64,000 nt of DNA from Demequina sp. NBRC 110051 (GTDB lineage: Bacteria; Actinomycetota; Actinomycetes; Actinomycetales; Demequinaceae), in NCBI RefSeq assembly GCF_002090055.1, contig NZ_BBRH01000007.1, positions 186,001 to 250,000 of the forward strand, read 5' to 3'. The notes beneath the pieces are model-generated. The model was not told the origin of the DNA. It ran no database searches and saw nothing but the letters and a program-made list of their open reading frames with translations. Position numbers and translations under genes: made by a program. This document shows, in pieces, positions 16,306-25,150 of the stretch (position 1 is its first letter; each line of letters opens with the position of its first letter).

Positions 16306-17703
16306 ATGGCCGCGCTCGCGCCGCGCGTGGACCGCCTGGGCACCCGGCCTCTCGGCCGTCTGCTGTGGGAGTCGTGCACCCACACCACCCTGTCGGTGGG
16401 CGTCTACGGCGTCTACGCCCTGACGAACGCGTGGTTCGTCGCGCGCGGGGTGGGGCCCACCGCGCTCGCGGCCGTCAACCTGGTGGCGCCCGTGCTGCTG
16501 CTCGTGGGCGCCGTGTCGACCACTATCGGTGTGGGGGCGGCGTCGCTGGTGTCGCGCGCGCTCGGCGGGGCCCACCCGCAGCGTGCGGCGCGCGCCGCCG
16601 GCAACGCCATGGGACTGTTCTGGGTGGCCGCCCTCGCGACCACCGCGCTTGGCTTGATCTTCGTCGAGCCCCTCCTCACGGGGCTGGGCGCGACCGACGC
16701 CACGCGTGGCTACGCCCGCGACTATGCCGTCATCATCCTGGCCGGCGCCGTGGTCTCGACCGGATTCTCGAGCCTGGTGCGCGCCGAGGGCAGGATGGCG
16801 TTCTCCACGCTGTTGTGGGTGTTGCCAGTCGCCGTCCAGATCACTCTCGACCCGCTGCTGATCTGGGGTCTTGACATGGGCGTGCGCGGAGCGGCGCTCG
16901 GCACCGTGGGCGGCCAGGCCGTCTCCGCGGTCCTCAGCGTCTGGTTCTTCTTTGTGCAGCGGCGCCGGCCGTATCGGATCCGGGCGGCCGACCTTCGCCC
17001 CCACGGCGCGACGCTCGGCGCGCTGATCTCGATCGGGGCGCCCACGTTCCTCGCCGGCGCGGGCGTGACCGTCCTGGTGCTGCTGGTCAACCGCTCGCTC
17101 GCGGCGGGTGCGGGCGCCGCCGCGGCGCTTGCGACCTTCGCCGTCGCGTCGCGTATCCAGACCTTCGTCACCATGCCCCAGACCGGCATCAGTCAGGGGG
17201 CGCAGCCCGTCATCGGGTACAACGCCGGCGCGGGACTCGCGCCGCGCGTGCGCCGGGCGCTCCGCCTGTCGCTGACCGCCACCTCCTTGTACGGCGTGGC
17301 CATCGGAGCCGTGGTCGCCACCGCCGCACCGTGGCTCGTGGCGCTCTTCGTGGACGAGCCTGCGGTGCTTGATGTCGCCGTGCCGGCGCTGCGGATCCTC
17401 GCCGTGGGATGCGCCGTCGCTGGTGTGACGCCGCTGGTATCGGCCTACTTTCAGGCCATCGGCCGTCCCAGCTCGTCGTATGTGCTGTCGGTGGGGACGC
17501 TCGTCGCCATCAAGATCCCGCTCGTCGTGGTCGCGAGTCCTGCTGGCCCCACGGGCATCTGGATTGCCCTCGCCGCCGGCGAGGCGGCGGCCGCGGTCGC
17601 CGCGCTGAGCGTGGCCGCAGTTCATGTGCGCCGAGGTGAACCCATCCGCTCGGCGCGTGGCTCCGAATCCGGGGAGAATGGATCACTAGGAGGATCGCCA
17701 TGA
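16306..17703 (+). CDS. MATE-family efflux transporter
   Basis: A 465-residue multidrug and toxin extrusion family protein with about 12 membrane helices in two pseudo-repeats, including LVAPVLLLVGAVSTTIGVGAASLVSRALGG and FVTMPQTGISQGAQPVIGYNAGAG, both typical of MATE transporters. Such proteins export organic cations or other compounds using sodium or proton gradients. The ATG at 16306 lies 5 bases after the kinase stop. The open frame extends far upstream through the kinase gene, but nothing there resembles MATE. The stop overlaps the next start (ATGA). Its role in the sugar operon is unclear. Confidence 0.88.
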   Translation: MAALAPRVDRLGTRPLGRLLWESCTHTTLSVGVYGVYALTNAWFVARGVGPTALAAVNLVAPVLLLVGAVSTTIGVGAASLVSRALGGAHPQRAARAAGNAMGLFWVAALATTALGLIFVEPLLTGLGATDATRGYARDYAVIILAGAVVSTGFSSLVRAEGRMAFSTLLWVLPVAVQITLDPLLIWGLDMGVRGAALGTVGGQAVSAVLSVWFFFVQRRRPYRIRAADLRPHGATLGALISIGAPTFLAGAGVTVLVLLVNRSLAAGAGAAAALATFAVASRIQTFVTMPQTGISQGAQPVIGYNAGAGLAPRVRRALRLSLTATSLYGVAIGAVVATAAPWLVALFVDEPAVLDVAVPALRILAVGCAVAGVTPLVSAYFQAIGRPSSSYVLSVGTLVAIKIPLVVVASPAGPTGIWIALAAGEAAAAVAALSVAAVHVRRGEPIRSARGSESGENGSLGGSP

Positions 17704-18326
17704 CCGTCGTTCAGCACTCCCGCCGTGCGGGGATCGCCGCCCTGGCGCTCATGGTGAGCGCCTGTGCCACCGACGCTGGAAGTGAAACCGACAGCGCCAC
17801 GCCCGCCGCAACCTCCCCATCGGAGGCGACACCCGCGGCCGAGCCCACGGCGACGGGTCATGCCGACGACGCGATGGACTCGTCGCCTTCTGACTCGGCG
17901 GAGCCTGTCGAGGCGCCCGAGGCGCTGCAGTTCAGCGCCACCACCCTCGCCGACGGGGAGCCCTTCGAGGGCGCCTCGCTTGCCGGCACCGACGCGATCC
18001 TGTGGGCGTGGGCGGCGTGGTGCCCCACCTGCCAAGCGGAGGCACCCGACGTGGCCGAGGCGATCGACCAGCTGCCGGACGGAGTGACGCTGTATGGCCT
18101 CCCCGGCCGCGACACCGTCGAGGCCTCCCAGGGCTTCGTCGACACGTACGCGCTGGGCGACATTGACCACATCTTCGACGAGGACGGCGCACTGTGGGCG
18201 GGCTTCGAGGTGGCCTATCAGCCCGCCTTCGTCCTCATCAACGATGACGGCTCGATCGAGACCGTGCCCGGCGCGCTCGACACCGGCGGCATTGTCGCCG
18301 CCGCCGAGGAGCTCGCGGCTCGTTAG
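17700..18326 (+). CDS. TlpA-like thioredoxin-fold lipoprotein
   Basis: A 208-residue exported thioredoxin-family protein. A signal peptide ends at lipobox VSAC (Cys about 22), a Ser/Thr/Ala/Pro-rich linker runs to about residue 75, and the thioredoxin fold has active site WCPTC (in LWAWAAWCPTCQAEAP) and the cis-Pro segment YQPAFVLI. It probably oxidises or reduces thiols of exported proteins. AGGAGG (17690-17695) precedes the ATG. It converges on a CcdA-like gene with a 4-base overlap (18323-18326), and that protein could supply electrons across the membrane (inference). Confidence 0.85.
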   Translation: MTVVQHSRRAGIAALALMVSACATDAGSETDSATPAATSPSEATPAAEPTATGHADDAMDSSPSDSAEPVEAPEALQFSATTLADGEPFEGASLAGTDAILWAWAAWCPTCQAEAPDVAEAIDQLPDGVTLYGLPGRDTVEASQGFVDTYALGDIDHIFDEDGALWAGFEVAYQPAFVLINDDGSIETVPGALDTGGIVAAAEELAAR

Positions 18327-19324
18327 CCGTCTCGCCGGGCCGCCCGCCGGATCGCGTCGAGGGTCGCCGCATCGGCGGTGCGAATGGCCGATGCGATGGT
18401 CGGCTTGTCGGCTCCCTCGCCCTGCGGAGGCTGAGGCTCCGACGTCGAGCTGTGTGTCGCACGGGCCGCCCGTCGTCCTCGCACCAGGATCAGCGCGGCC
18501 ACGGTGAGGACCGCGGTCACGACGACCACGAGGATGGTCGTCCCCCATGAGCCGATCCACGCGGCCGCGGAGGACTGCCAAGTGAGCGTCGTGGTGAGGA
18601 CGCCGTCGAGGGTGGTGATGCCAAATCGAGGCAGTACCTCGGCCAGACCAAAGACCGTGACGTACAGGCCCGCGACGATCATGATGACGCCGCCCACCCG
18701 CATCAGCGTGGGCGTGTGACGGCGGAGGGCAGAGGCGACGGTCGCGCCAGCGAGGGCTGCGGCCATCGACACGGCGAGGATCGCGGCCCCCATGCCCGCG
18801 CCGTAGATGACGAAGGGCAGGATCGCGGCGATGGCGCCCGAGGCGCCGACGGACTGGGCGACCACGCCGAGGAACAGCCCGATGGTGCAGCTGAGCGAGG
18901 CGACCGCGAAGGTCGCGCCGTAGGCGACTTGAGACAGGAATGAGCGTCGCGGCGCGGTGGTGCGCACGCGCAAGCCCGGACCGCGCAACTCGCCGGTGAC
19001 GGCGAGGATCGCGCCCAGCGCGACGAGGGCGACGCCGATCACGACGGTGACGTACGACACGTACGGCAAGATCGCGCCCTGGAGGGCGATGTTGACGGCG
19101 CCGAAGAGCAGCCCGAAGGCGAGGAACACCGCCATGAAGCCCGTGGTCATCGCGAGGCCGAACAGCACCGCACGGCGCAGGGCGGCGGCGCGCGTGACCC
19201 CCTCCTCCGCGCTGCCGGTGACGAGTACCGTGAGGTAGGCCGGCAAGAGCGCAAAGCCGCAGGGGTTGAACGCCGCGACGGCGCCCAAGAGCAGCGCGTA
19301 GGCGGCATCGGCCGGATCGAGCAT
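18323..19324 (-). CDS. CcdA/DsbD-like membrane thiol-electron transporter
   Basis: A 333-residue membrane protein with the CcdA hallmark FNPCGFALLPAYL near the N-terminus and a second conserved Cys in ASLSCTIGLFLG, giving the cysteine pair that carries electrons from cytoplasmic thioredoxin to exported thiol proteins. About eight membrane segments are visible, more than the six of minimal CcdA, followed by a charged cytoplasmic tail of about 60 residues. The ATG at 19324 was chosen because GAGGGAGGAG lies just upstream; the open frame extends to 19417 without a signal. The TlpA-like lipoprotein encoded convergently is the obvious partner. Confidence 0.82.
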   Translation of the reverse strand: MLDPADAAYALLLGAVAAFNPCGFALLPAYLTVLVTGSAEEGVTRAAALRRAVLFGLAMTTGFMAVFLAFGLLFGAVNIALQGAILPYVSYVTVVIGVALVALGAILAVTGELRGPGLRVRTTAPRRSFLSQVAYGATFAVASLSCTIGLFLGVVAQSVGASGAIAAILPFVIYGAGMGAAILAVSMAAALAGATVASALRRHTPTLMRVGGVIMIVAGLYVTVFGLAEVLPRFGITTLDGVLTTTLTWQSSAAAWIGSWGTTILVVVVTAVLTVAALILVRGRRAARATHSSTSEPQPPQGEGADKPTIASAIRTADAATLDAIRRAARRDG

Positions 19325-19424
19325 CGACGCTCCTCCCTCGACGGTCGCTCCACTGTAGTTCGAACGGTGCGTCACGCCGGATGGGTGGCGGGTCTGGCTC
19401 AATGCGTCGCTCGTCATTGCGAAC

Positions 19425-19437
19425 GATAACGGTTATC
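19425..19437. promoter_or_regulatory. Zur-type operator
   Basis: GATAACGGTTATC, a perfect palindrome around a central G, lies about 100 bases before the AztD-like gene and on the far side of the CcdA-like start. It resembles actinobacterial Zur boxes. Zinc repression of the downstream gene is the inference. Confidence 0.6.
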
Positions 19438-19534
19438 ATTCTGTGGTAGCGTCCTCCGCGAGGCGACCTCGCGAGCGAGCCTCGGTCACACACCACACGT
19501 TCTAGAAAGGCCGGCGTTCGCGCCGATCCCCACC

Positions 19535-20869
19535 ATGACTGACATCGACATCACCCGTGCATTGAAGCGCCCCAGGCTGCTCGCTGGCGCCGGCGTCCTG
19601 ATTCTTGGCCTCGCCGGCTGCGCGAGCGGCGACGCCGAGAGCGCGAGCCAGCCCACGGCATCGGCCACGGCCGAGGCGCACGACGACCACGACCACGAGG
19701 ACGAGGGTCACGACGAGCACGAGGACGCCGCGGCCACCGAGAGCGCCGCGGCGACGCCGCGCCTGGTCGCGACCTACGACGGCGGCATCGTCGTCCTCGA
19801 CGCCTCCACGCTCGAGACCGTGGCGGACATCGAACTCACCGGTTTCCACCGCCTCAACAGCGCAGGCGACGGACGCCACGTGGGCGTCTCGACGACCGGC
19901 GGCTTCGAGATTCTGGACGCGGGCACGTGGTCCGAGGCCCACGGCGACCACGCCCACTACTTCACCGCCGAGCCCGCACTCACGGACCTCGTGGTCGAGG
20001 CGGAGACGCCCGGTCACCTCGTGAACCACGATGGCTACTCGGCGCTGTTCGACGACGGCACGGGCCACGTGGTGGTCGTCGACTCGGCCGAGTGGACCCA
20101 CATGGTCGAGGAGGGCCACCTCGACGTGGTGCGTGAGTACACCACCGAGGCGGCTCACCACGGCGTCGCGGTCGCGACTTCCGAGGGCAACCTGTTGGTG
20201 ACCATCGGCGACGAGGACTCCCGCTCGGGTGCGACGGTGCTCGACGAGAACGGCGAGGTGATCGTGTCCTCCGAGGACTGCGTGGGAGTGCACGGCGAGA
20301 CCGCGTTCACCAACGCGTCGGGCGAGGAGATCCTCATGACCGGCTGCGAGGACGGCGCGCTCGTCTTCCACGGCGACCACGTCCACAAGCTCGACGGCGG
20401 CGCCGAGTACGCGCGCTCTGGCAACCTATTCTCGGCTGAGGGCTCGGACGTGGTGCTGGGCGACTACAAGACCGACCCCGAGGGCTCCCTCACCCAGGTC
20501 GCCGTCATCGACACGGCCGCCGAGACCATCACGCCCGTCGACCCCTTCGACGGTTCCGGAGCCGAGTACACGTTCCGCAACCTGGCGCGCGGCGACAACG
20601 CCGAGCTGCTGGTCCTCGGCACCGACGGCACGCTGCGCGTGCTCGACGAGTCCGGCGCGCTGGTGCGCACCATTCAGGTCATTGACGCCTGGGAGACGCC
20701 CGACGAGTGGCAGTCGCCCCAGCCCACGCTCATCACCCTCGATGGCATGGCGTACGTGACCGAGCCCGCCACCCGCGAGATCCACATCGTCGACTACGTG
20801 GGCGGCGAGGTGTGGAAGTCCGCCGAGGTCGGTGTGACCACCAACGAGATCGTGGGCGTGACGGCCTGA
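19535..20869 (+). CDS. aztD: AztD-like zinc metallochaperone lipoprotein
   Basis: A 444-residue exported protein. A lipoprotein signal ends at LAGC (Cys about 29), followed by a His/Asp/Glu-rich metal-binding stretch (HDDHDHEDEGHDEHED, about 51-66) and a beta-propeller-like body with repeated units such as IVVLDASTLETVADIEL and LRVLDESGALVRTI. AztD proteins deliver zinc to the binding protein of an AztABC importer; no aztABC genes are in this window. A Zur-type box upstream supports a zinc role. The 14-base motif at 19653-19666 is read as TASA in the linker before the His-rich stretch. A strong terminator follows. Confidence 0.8.
   Translation: MTDIDITRALKRPRLLAGAGVLILGLAGCASGDAESASQPTASATAEAHDDHDHEDEGHDEHEDAAATESAAATPRLVATYDGGIVVLDASTLETVADIELTGFHRLNSAGDGRHVGVSTTGGFEILDAGTWSEAHGDHAHYFTAEPALTDLVVEAETPGHLVNHDGYSALFDDGTGHVVVVDSAEWTHMVEEGHLDVVREYTTEAAHHGVAVATSEGNLLVTIGDEDSRSGATVLDENGEVIVSSEDCVGVHGETAFTNASGEEILMTGCEDGALVFHGDHVHKLDGGAEYARSGNLFSAEGSDVVLGDYKTDPEGSLTQVAVIDTAAETITPVDPFDGSGAEYTFRNLARGDNAELLVLGTDGTLRVLDESGALVRTIQVIDAWETPDEWQSPQPTLITLDGMAYVTEPATREIHIVDYVGGEVWKSAEVGVTTNEIVGVTA
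19653..19666 (-). repeat. 14-base dispersed motif, copy 3
   Basis: Exact copy inside the aztD-like gene, read as TASA just after the lipobox, in the disordered linker. Confidence 0.85.
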
Positions 20870-20884
20870 ACCCGCTCAGCTGAA

Positions 20885-20923
20885 CGTACGGCCGCCGTCC
20901 CCGCGTGGGGCGGCGGCCGTACG
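20885..20923 (+). terminator. strong terminator after the aztD-like gene
   Basis: CGTACGGCCGCCG (20885-20897) pairs perfectly with CGGCGGCCGTACG (20911-20923), and inner CCCC/GGGG (20899-20902 with 20907-20910) extends the stem. No U-tract. Confidence 0.8.
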
Positions 20924-20959
20924 CGGTGCGTGCTCGGGGCGACCCGAGGACGCGGCCCA

Positions 20960-20973
20960 CCACGGCATCGGCC
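20960..20973 (-). repeat. 14-base dispersed motif, copy 4
   Basis: Exact copy in the spacer between the terminator and the aldose epimerase promoter. Confidence 0.85.
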
Positions 20974-21016
20974 CTCGCCAGGACCTTCGCGGTGTGCTGC
21001 CCGTCGCCCGGCGCGG

Positions 21017-21022
21017 TAGTTT
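21017..21022 (+). promoter_or_regulatory. leaderless promoter -10 of the aldose epimerase gene
   Basis: TAGTTT ends 6 bases before the ATG at 21029 and there is no Shine-Dalgarno, the arrangement of actinobacterial leaderless transcripts. Confidence 0.65.
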
Positions 21023-21028
21023 CGCCCC

Positions 21029-21928
21029 ATGAGCCTCACCGGACAGCAGACCACCCTCACCCACGGCGACCAGGTCGCCACGATCGCAAGCCTGGGCGCG
21101 GCGCTGCGCACCTACACCGTGGGCGGCCGCGACGTGGTGCTGCCGTATGGCGAGGACGAGTTCCCGCCCGCCTTCGCCGGCATGGTCCTCGCACCCTGGC
21201 CCAACCGCCTGCGTGACGGCCAGTACAGCTTCGGCGGCGAGGACCTCCAGGTTGCGGTGTCGGAGCCCGACCGCGGCACCGCGTTGCACGGCCTCGCGTC
21301 GTTCCAGTACTGGACGGTGGCAACGGCCACCGAGACGTCGGTGACCCTCACCTTCGACCTCGCGCCGAGCCCCGGCTATCCGTTCTGCCTCTCGCTCGCG
21401 ACCACCTACACGCTGTCCGATGCCGGGCTCACCATCACGACCGAGGCGCGCAACATCGGCGCTACCGCGCTGCCGTACGGCGTGGGCTTCCACCCCTGGT
21501 TCGCGCCCGGCGGCACGGCCCTCGACGAGTGCACGCTGCAGCTCACCGCGGATCAGAACGTGGCGGTCGACGAGCGGCTGCTGCCCACCGGAGCGGTGGA
21601 TGTCGCAGGGTCATTCGATATCCGCGAGCCACGGTCGCTGGCCGGTGTGGGCTTCGACGACGCATGGGTGGCCCCTGCGCTGGATGAGGACGGGCTTTCG
21701 TGGGCCCGCCTGGGCTGGGCCGACGGCTCTACCGTCGAGATCTGGGCCGACTCCGAGGCCAAGGCCTGGCAGATCTGCACCGGCGACCAGGTGGACGCGA
21801 TCCGCCGCGCCGGCGTCGCGATCGAGCCCATGTCCTGCATCGCCGACGCGTTCCGCACCGGCGACGACCTCGTCACCCTCCAGCCCGGCGAGTCGCACTC
21901 GCTGACGTGGGGCGTGCGGCTGGTCTAG
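21029..21928 (+). CDS. aldose 1-epimerase (galactose mutarotase)
   Basis: A 299-residue galactose-mutarotase-like beta-sandwich enzyme interconverting the alpha and beta anomers of hexoses. Conserved pieces are LAPWPNRLRDGQYSFGG, ALHGLASFQYW (catalytic-site His), LPYGVGFHPWF (second His) and the late IEPMSCIADAFRTGDDL. It would convert beta-galactose released by LacZ into the alpha form used by galactokinase, linking it to the galactoside operon 5 kb away. It has its own leaderless promoter, so regulation is probably separate. A 265-base stretch after it (21929-22193) holds a 12-base palindrome GCGCCGCGGCGC (21956-21967) and no gene that I can see. Confidence 0.88.
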   Translation: MSLTGQQTTLTHGDQVATIASLGAALRTYTVGGRDVVLPYGEDEFPPAFAGMVLAPWPNRLRDGQYSFGGEDLQVAVSEPDRGTALHGLASFQYWTVATATETSVTLTFDLAPSPGYPFCLSLATTYTLSDAGLTITTEARNIGATALPYGVGFHPWFAPGGTALDECTLQLTADQNVAVDERLLPTGAVDVAGSFDIREPRSLAGVGFDDAWVAPALDEDGLSWARLGWADGSTVEIWADSEAKAWQICTGDQVDAIRRAGVAIEPMSCIADAFRTGDDLVTLQPGESHSLTWGVRLV

Positions 21929-22193
21929 GAGGTGCCTGACGCTCAGGGTCTAACCGCGCCGCGGCGCACGCTCCTGGTGGGTTGCGGGAAGTTGGGGTTG
22001 CGCCTCACCGCGACGTCTCGGGTCTGTCGACGTCCGTTGGACTCAAGGTGACACCGTGCGGTTCACACGCAAAGACGACAAGATCGTCGTCGGCCAGCCG
22101 GGCCAGCGGTCTTCGTGGCGAGGTTCCAACCGTCCCCTGGAATCCATATCCGTCCAGCGAAGGGGCTTGGTAGTGTCTCGCCGAGGGGGATTC

Positions 22194-22703
22194 ATGAAAA
22201 TCAAACGAGTTTCAGGGCCGCTGTTTGCCATGGCACTGGTCGTTTCCAGTGCAGGCTGTAGCAACAGCAATGAGACTGTGCACCAGGCCAGTCCGTTATC
22301 CACGCCAACGATGACACCGGCGATGTCGTCGACGGACGAACTCTTCAATGCATTGATGGCCGACTGTGGTATGTCGGAATCCGGATTCACCAATGCGACG
22401 AGGGCTGTGAATGACCCGACTGCGGCTGAGCAGACTTTCAGTCCTACAAGAACGATGGCATGCGTACAGGACACGCTGATCGCCGCGGGCGCTGACGATT
22501 TCGACTTCCCTTCCGCGAGGCAAGTCTTTAGATCAGAAGTTCCTGACGGGTGGGACGCCATGACACCCTCGGAGGAGAGCTTCATTGCTTCGCATGATGC
22601 AATGGTCGATGGCGAGCCGGTCAACGTCCAGGTCGCCTACCGCATTGGCTCACGCGAGCTCGACATTCTGCTCGCTTCCAACGTCACCGTTTGGGTGGAA
22701 TAG
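22194..22703 (+). CDS. hypothetical lipoprotein in a lower-GC patch
   Basis: A 169-residue protein I do not recognise. The ATG at 22194 follows GAGGGGG at 22183-22189, and a TAGTGT box lies at 22171-22176. A signal peptide ends at lipobox SSAGC (Cys about 19), followed by a short Ser/Thr/Pro linker and a small globular domain with four spread features: ELFNALMADCGMSES, MACVQDTLIAAG, VFRSEVPDGWDAM and VQVAYRIGSREL. Codon use and base composition (nearer 55 percent G+C) differ from both flanks, suggesting recent acquisition. Function unknown. Confidence 0.6.
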   Translation: MKIKRVSGPLFAMALVVSSAGCSNSNETVHQASPLSTPTMTPAMSSTDELFNALMADCGMSESGFTNATRAVNDPTAAEQTFSPTRTMACVQDTLIAAGADDFDFPSARQVFRSEVPDGWDAMTPSEESFIASHDAMVDGEPVNVQVAYRIGSRELDILLASNVTVWVE

Positions 22704-22909
22704 ATATCCAGCGCCTCCCGTGCGTACTTGATGGTTTCGTGAAGTTGCGCGTCAACTATGTGCAGTACCGTCAATTACACGGCTTGCGGCATGGGTCGCC
22801 CAGAAGCTGGGGCAATGTGTTCGACGGCTCGCTGATACAGGAGTTCCTGGGTCACCTGGAGTACCCCAGTTACCGCGACGGCTACTGGGAGATGGTCGCT
22901 GTCCGCTAG
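22691..22909 (+). CDS. short hypothetical open frame, possibly a gene remnant
   Basis: An open frame of up to 72 codons with only a TTG start, overlapping the end of the lipoprotein gene. It reads through LRVNYVQYRQLHGLRHGSPR and ends FLGHLEYPSYRDGYWEMVAVR. The lack of a ribosome site and the abrupt start suggest a 5'-truncated remnant rather than a working gene. It shares the lower G+C of the preceding lipoprotein gene. I do not recognise the family. Confidence 0.25.
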   Translation: MGGIDIQRLPCVLDGFVKLRVNYVQYRQLHGLRHGSPRSWGNVFDGSLIQEFLGHLEYPSYRDGYWEMVAVR

Positions 22910-22933
22910 CCCACGCGCGCGGTGGTGTTCGGC

Positions 22934-24574
22934 TTAGGCTGCGCCAGCCAGGCGTTGCGCGCGCCGTTGTGCCTGGACGGAGGGGTCTGGGACCGGAGCA
23001 GCCGCAAGCAGCCGGCGCGTGTACTCGGCGCTCGGGTGGGTCAGGACCTGCTCGCGGTGACCCTCTTCGATGACTCGTCCGCGATGGAGCACCGTCACGG
23101 TGTCGCAGAGCTCGTCGATGACGGCAAGGTCATGGCTGATGAACAGGCATCCGAAGCCCATCTCCCGCTGCACGTCCCGAAAAACGTCGAGGACCTGCGC
23201 CTGGACGGAGACATCGAGCGCGCTGGTGGGTTCATCGGCGATGAGCAGTGTGGGACGGAGCGCCACGGCCCGTGCGATGGCGACGCGCTGCTTCTGACCT
23301 CCGGACAGCTCGTGCCCGTAATGGTCCGCATGTCCGTCGAGGCGGACGGCCTCGAGGAGCTCCTGCACGCGAGCCTTCACGGCCGCGCCCCTCAGCCCCT
23401 CGACCTGCGTCAAGGGCTCGGCGACCGTCTGGGCGACCGTGTAGCGAGGGTTGAGCGACGTCGAGGGGTTCTGGAAGACCACGCCGATGGCCTGGCGTGC
23501 GTGCCGCCGCTGTCGCGGTGTGGCGCTGGTGACCTCGCGCCCGTTGACCGCCACGTGCCCCGCGGTGATGGGAGCCGCGCCGATGACCGCGCGGCCGATG
23601 GTCGACTTCCCGCTACCGGACTCGCCGACCAGGCCACGCATCTCGCCAGGGCGCACGTGGACATCGACGCCGTCGACGGCACGCACCGTGCGCTTGAGGC
23701 GTCCGCCGTATTCGACAACGAGCCCGCTGATCTCCAGGGCACGGTCGGCGGACACGGGGGCGGGAGAGGGGCCACGGCGACCGATACGCGGTACCGCATC
23801 GAGCAGCGCGCGCGTGTAGTCGCGCTGGGGAGAGTCGAAGATGGACTGTGTGGTGCCATGTTCGACCAACGCTCCTTGGTGCATGACCAGCACGCGATCG
23901 GCGATGTCGGCCACCACACCCATGTCATGGGTGATCAGCAGGACGCCGCGGCCCTGTTCACGCCCCAGGCGGCTCAGCACATCCAAGATCTCGGCCTGGA
24001 TGGTGACGTCCAGGGCCGTCGTGGGCTCGTCCGCGATCAGCAGCTGCGGGTCGGCGGCGAGAGCCATCGCGATCCCCACTCGTTGACATTGACCGCCGCT
24101 GAGCTCGTGGGGGTACTGCTTCATGCGGAGTTCGGGCTCGGGGATCTCGACGAGCGTGAGCAACTCGATTGCGCGTCGCCGCGCTTCCTTCGCGCTTAGA
24201 CGCGAGGAGTGTGCGCGGACCGCTTCGACGACCTGAAAGCCGATGGTGAAGACCGGGTTGAGGGACGCGATGGGGTCCTGGGAGATGAGCGCCGCGGTGT
24301 TTCCTCGCATCGATCGCAGTTCGCGCTGGGACATCGCGAGCACGTCCTTGCCATCGAGCCGGATCGATCCGGTCACCCCAGCCCCCTCTGGGAGCAGGCG
24401 CAAGATGGACATGGCGGACACGGATTTGCCCGAGCCCGATTCGCCCACAAGCGCCACCACCTCGCCGCCCGCGACATCCAGGTCGATGCCGTGGACGACT
24501 TCGTGAGCCGGGCGGGATCCGAAAGTCACCCTGAGGTCGCGGATGGTGAGCAGGGGAGTCGAGGCGTCCGTCAT
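22934..24574 (-). CDS. fused DppD-DppF oligopeptide ABC transporter ATPase
   Basis: A 546-residue protein with two complete ABC ATPase domains. Each has Walker [10 protein letters not shown], a signature ([30 protein letters not shown]) and Walker B-DEPT ([24 protein letters not shown]), joined by a linker at about 265-285. It combines the usual separate DppD and DppF subunits and would energise the permease pair encoded upstream. Its ATG lies 2 bases after the regulator stop. It is the last gene of the minus-strand peptide operon. Confidence 0.92.
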   Translation of the reverse strand: MTDASTPLLTIRDLRVTFGSRPAHEVVHGIDLDVAGGEVVALVGESGSGKSVSAMSILRLLPEGAGVTGSIRLDGKDVLAMSQRELRSMRGNTAALISQDPIASLNPVFTIGFQVVEAVRAHSSRLSAKEARRRAIELLTLVEIPEPELRMKQYPHELSGGQCQRVGIAMALAADPQLLIADEPTTALDVTIQAEILDVLSRLGREQGRGVLLITHDMGVVADIADRVLVMHQGALVEHGTTQSIFDSPQRDYTRALLDAVPRIGRRGPSPAPVSADRALEISGLVVEYGGRLKRTVRAVDGVDVHVRPGEMRGLVGESGSGKSTIGRAVIGAAPITAGHVAVNGREVTSATPRQRRHARQAIGVVFQNPSTSLNPRYTVAQTVAEPLTQVEGLRGAAVKARVQELLEAVRLDGHADHYGHELSGGQKQRVAIARAVALRPTLLIADEPTSALDVSVQAQVLDVFRDVQREMGFGCLFISHDLAVIDELCDTVTVLHRGRVIEEGHREQVLTHPSAEYTRRLLAAAPVPDPSVQAQRRAQRLAGAA

Positions 24575-24576
24575 CG

Positions 24577-25104
24577 CTAGTCGTCCGTTCCGCGAGCGTC
24601 ACGCTCTCGCTTGTGCTGCTCCCAGTCGGCGAGCATCTGTGTGTGGTAGTCCTGCACCCATCGCAGGTAGTCGCGGCCGTTGCGCAGACGCGTCCGTGCC
24701 GCCGTGTCCTCGGGGCGCAGCCATCCGATGGTCTCGTCGAGCGTGCGGATCTCGCGGTCGAAGAAGCGTCGCTCGTTGGCCAGGAAGCTTCCCCACGGGT
24801 CGTCCTCCGCCCGGAAGTAGTGGTTCCGGTCCCCAGGCACCGGGTGGCGACGGATGAAGGTCATGTCAATGAGGCGGCGCGTCGCCATGGAGACGGCGCC
24901 GGCGCTCGCCCCTAGTGCGGTCGCAAGGTCGGCAGACGAGATGTAGGGCCTATCCATGATGAGCAGATAGCCCAGCACACGGCCGTCCATGCGTGACGTA
25001 CCGGCCTGCTCCCAGATCAGGCTGAGGTCTTCGGCGAACTGACGGCGGTACTGCTCGCGTTCGCGCTCCTCGGCGGACTGGGCGGACTGGGTCGACTCAT
25101 CCAT
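24577..25104 (-). CDS. GbsR/MarR-type transcriptional regulator inside the peptide operon
   Basis: A 175-residue winged-helix regulator. The DNA-binding part is MDRPYISSADLATALGASAGAVSMATRRLIDMTFIRR-like over about residues 50-85, followed by helical dimerisation segments. The pattern RQFAEDLSLIWEQAGTSRMDGRVLGYLLI resembles GbsR and related MarR-superfamily regulators. I chose the ATG at 25104 because AGGAGG (minus strand, 25113-25118) lies 8 bases upstream; an open frame extends further but would overlap the permease gene. Being inside the operon, it may autoregulate it through the AT-rich operator region near 30090-30136 (inference). Confidence 0.75.
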   Translation of the reverse strand: MDESTQSAQSAEEREREQYRRQFAEDLSLIWEQAGTSRMDGRVLGYLLIMDRPYISSADLATALGASAGAVSMATRRLIDMTFIRRHPVPGDRNHYFRAEDDPWGSFLANERRFFDREIRTLDETIGWLRPEDTAARTRLRNGRDYLRWVQDYHTQMLADWEQHKRERDARGTDD

Positions 25105-25150
25105 GCGTGTGTGTCCTCCTGACGGCTCGGCGTTCATAGCATCCCATCGT

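Noticed and set aside
22100-22140. GGTTCCAACC near 22123 as part of a tRNA or attachment site
   Set aside because: No cloverleaf can be drawn and no integrase gene is nearby.
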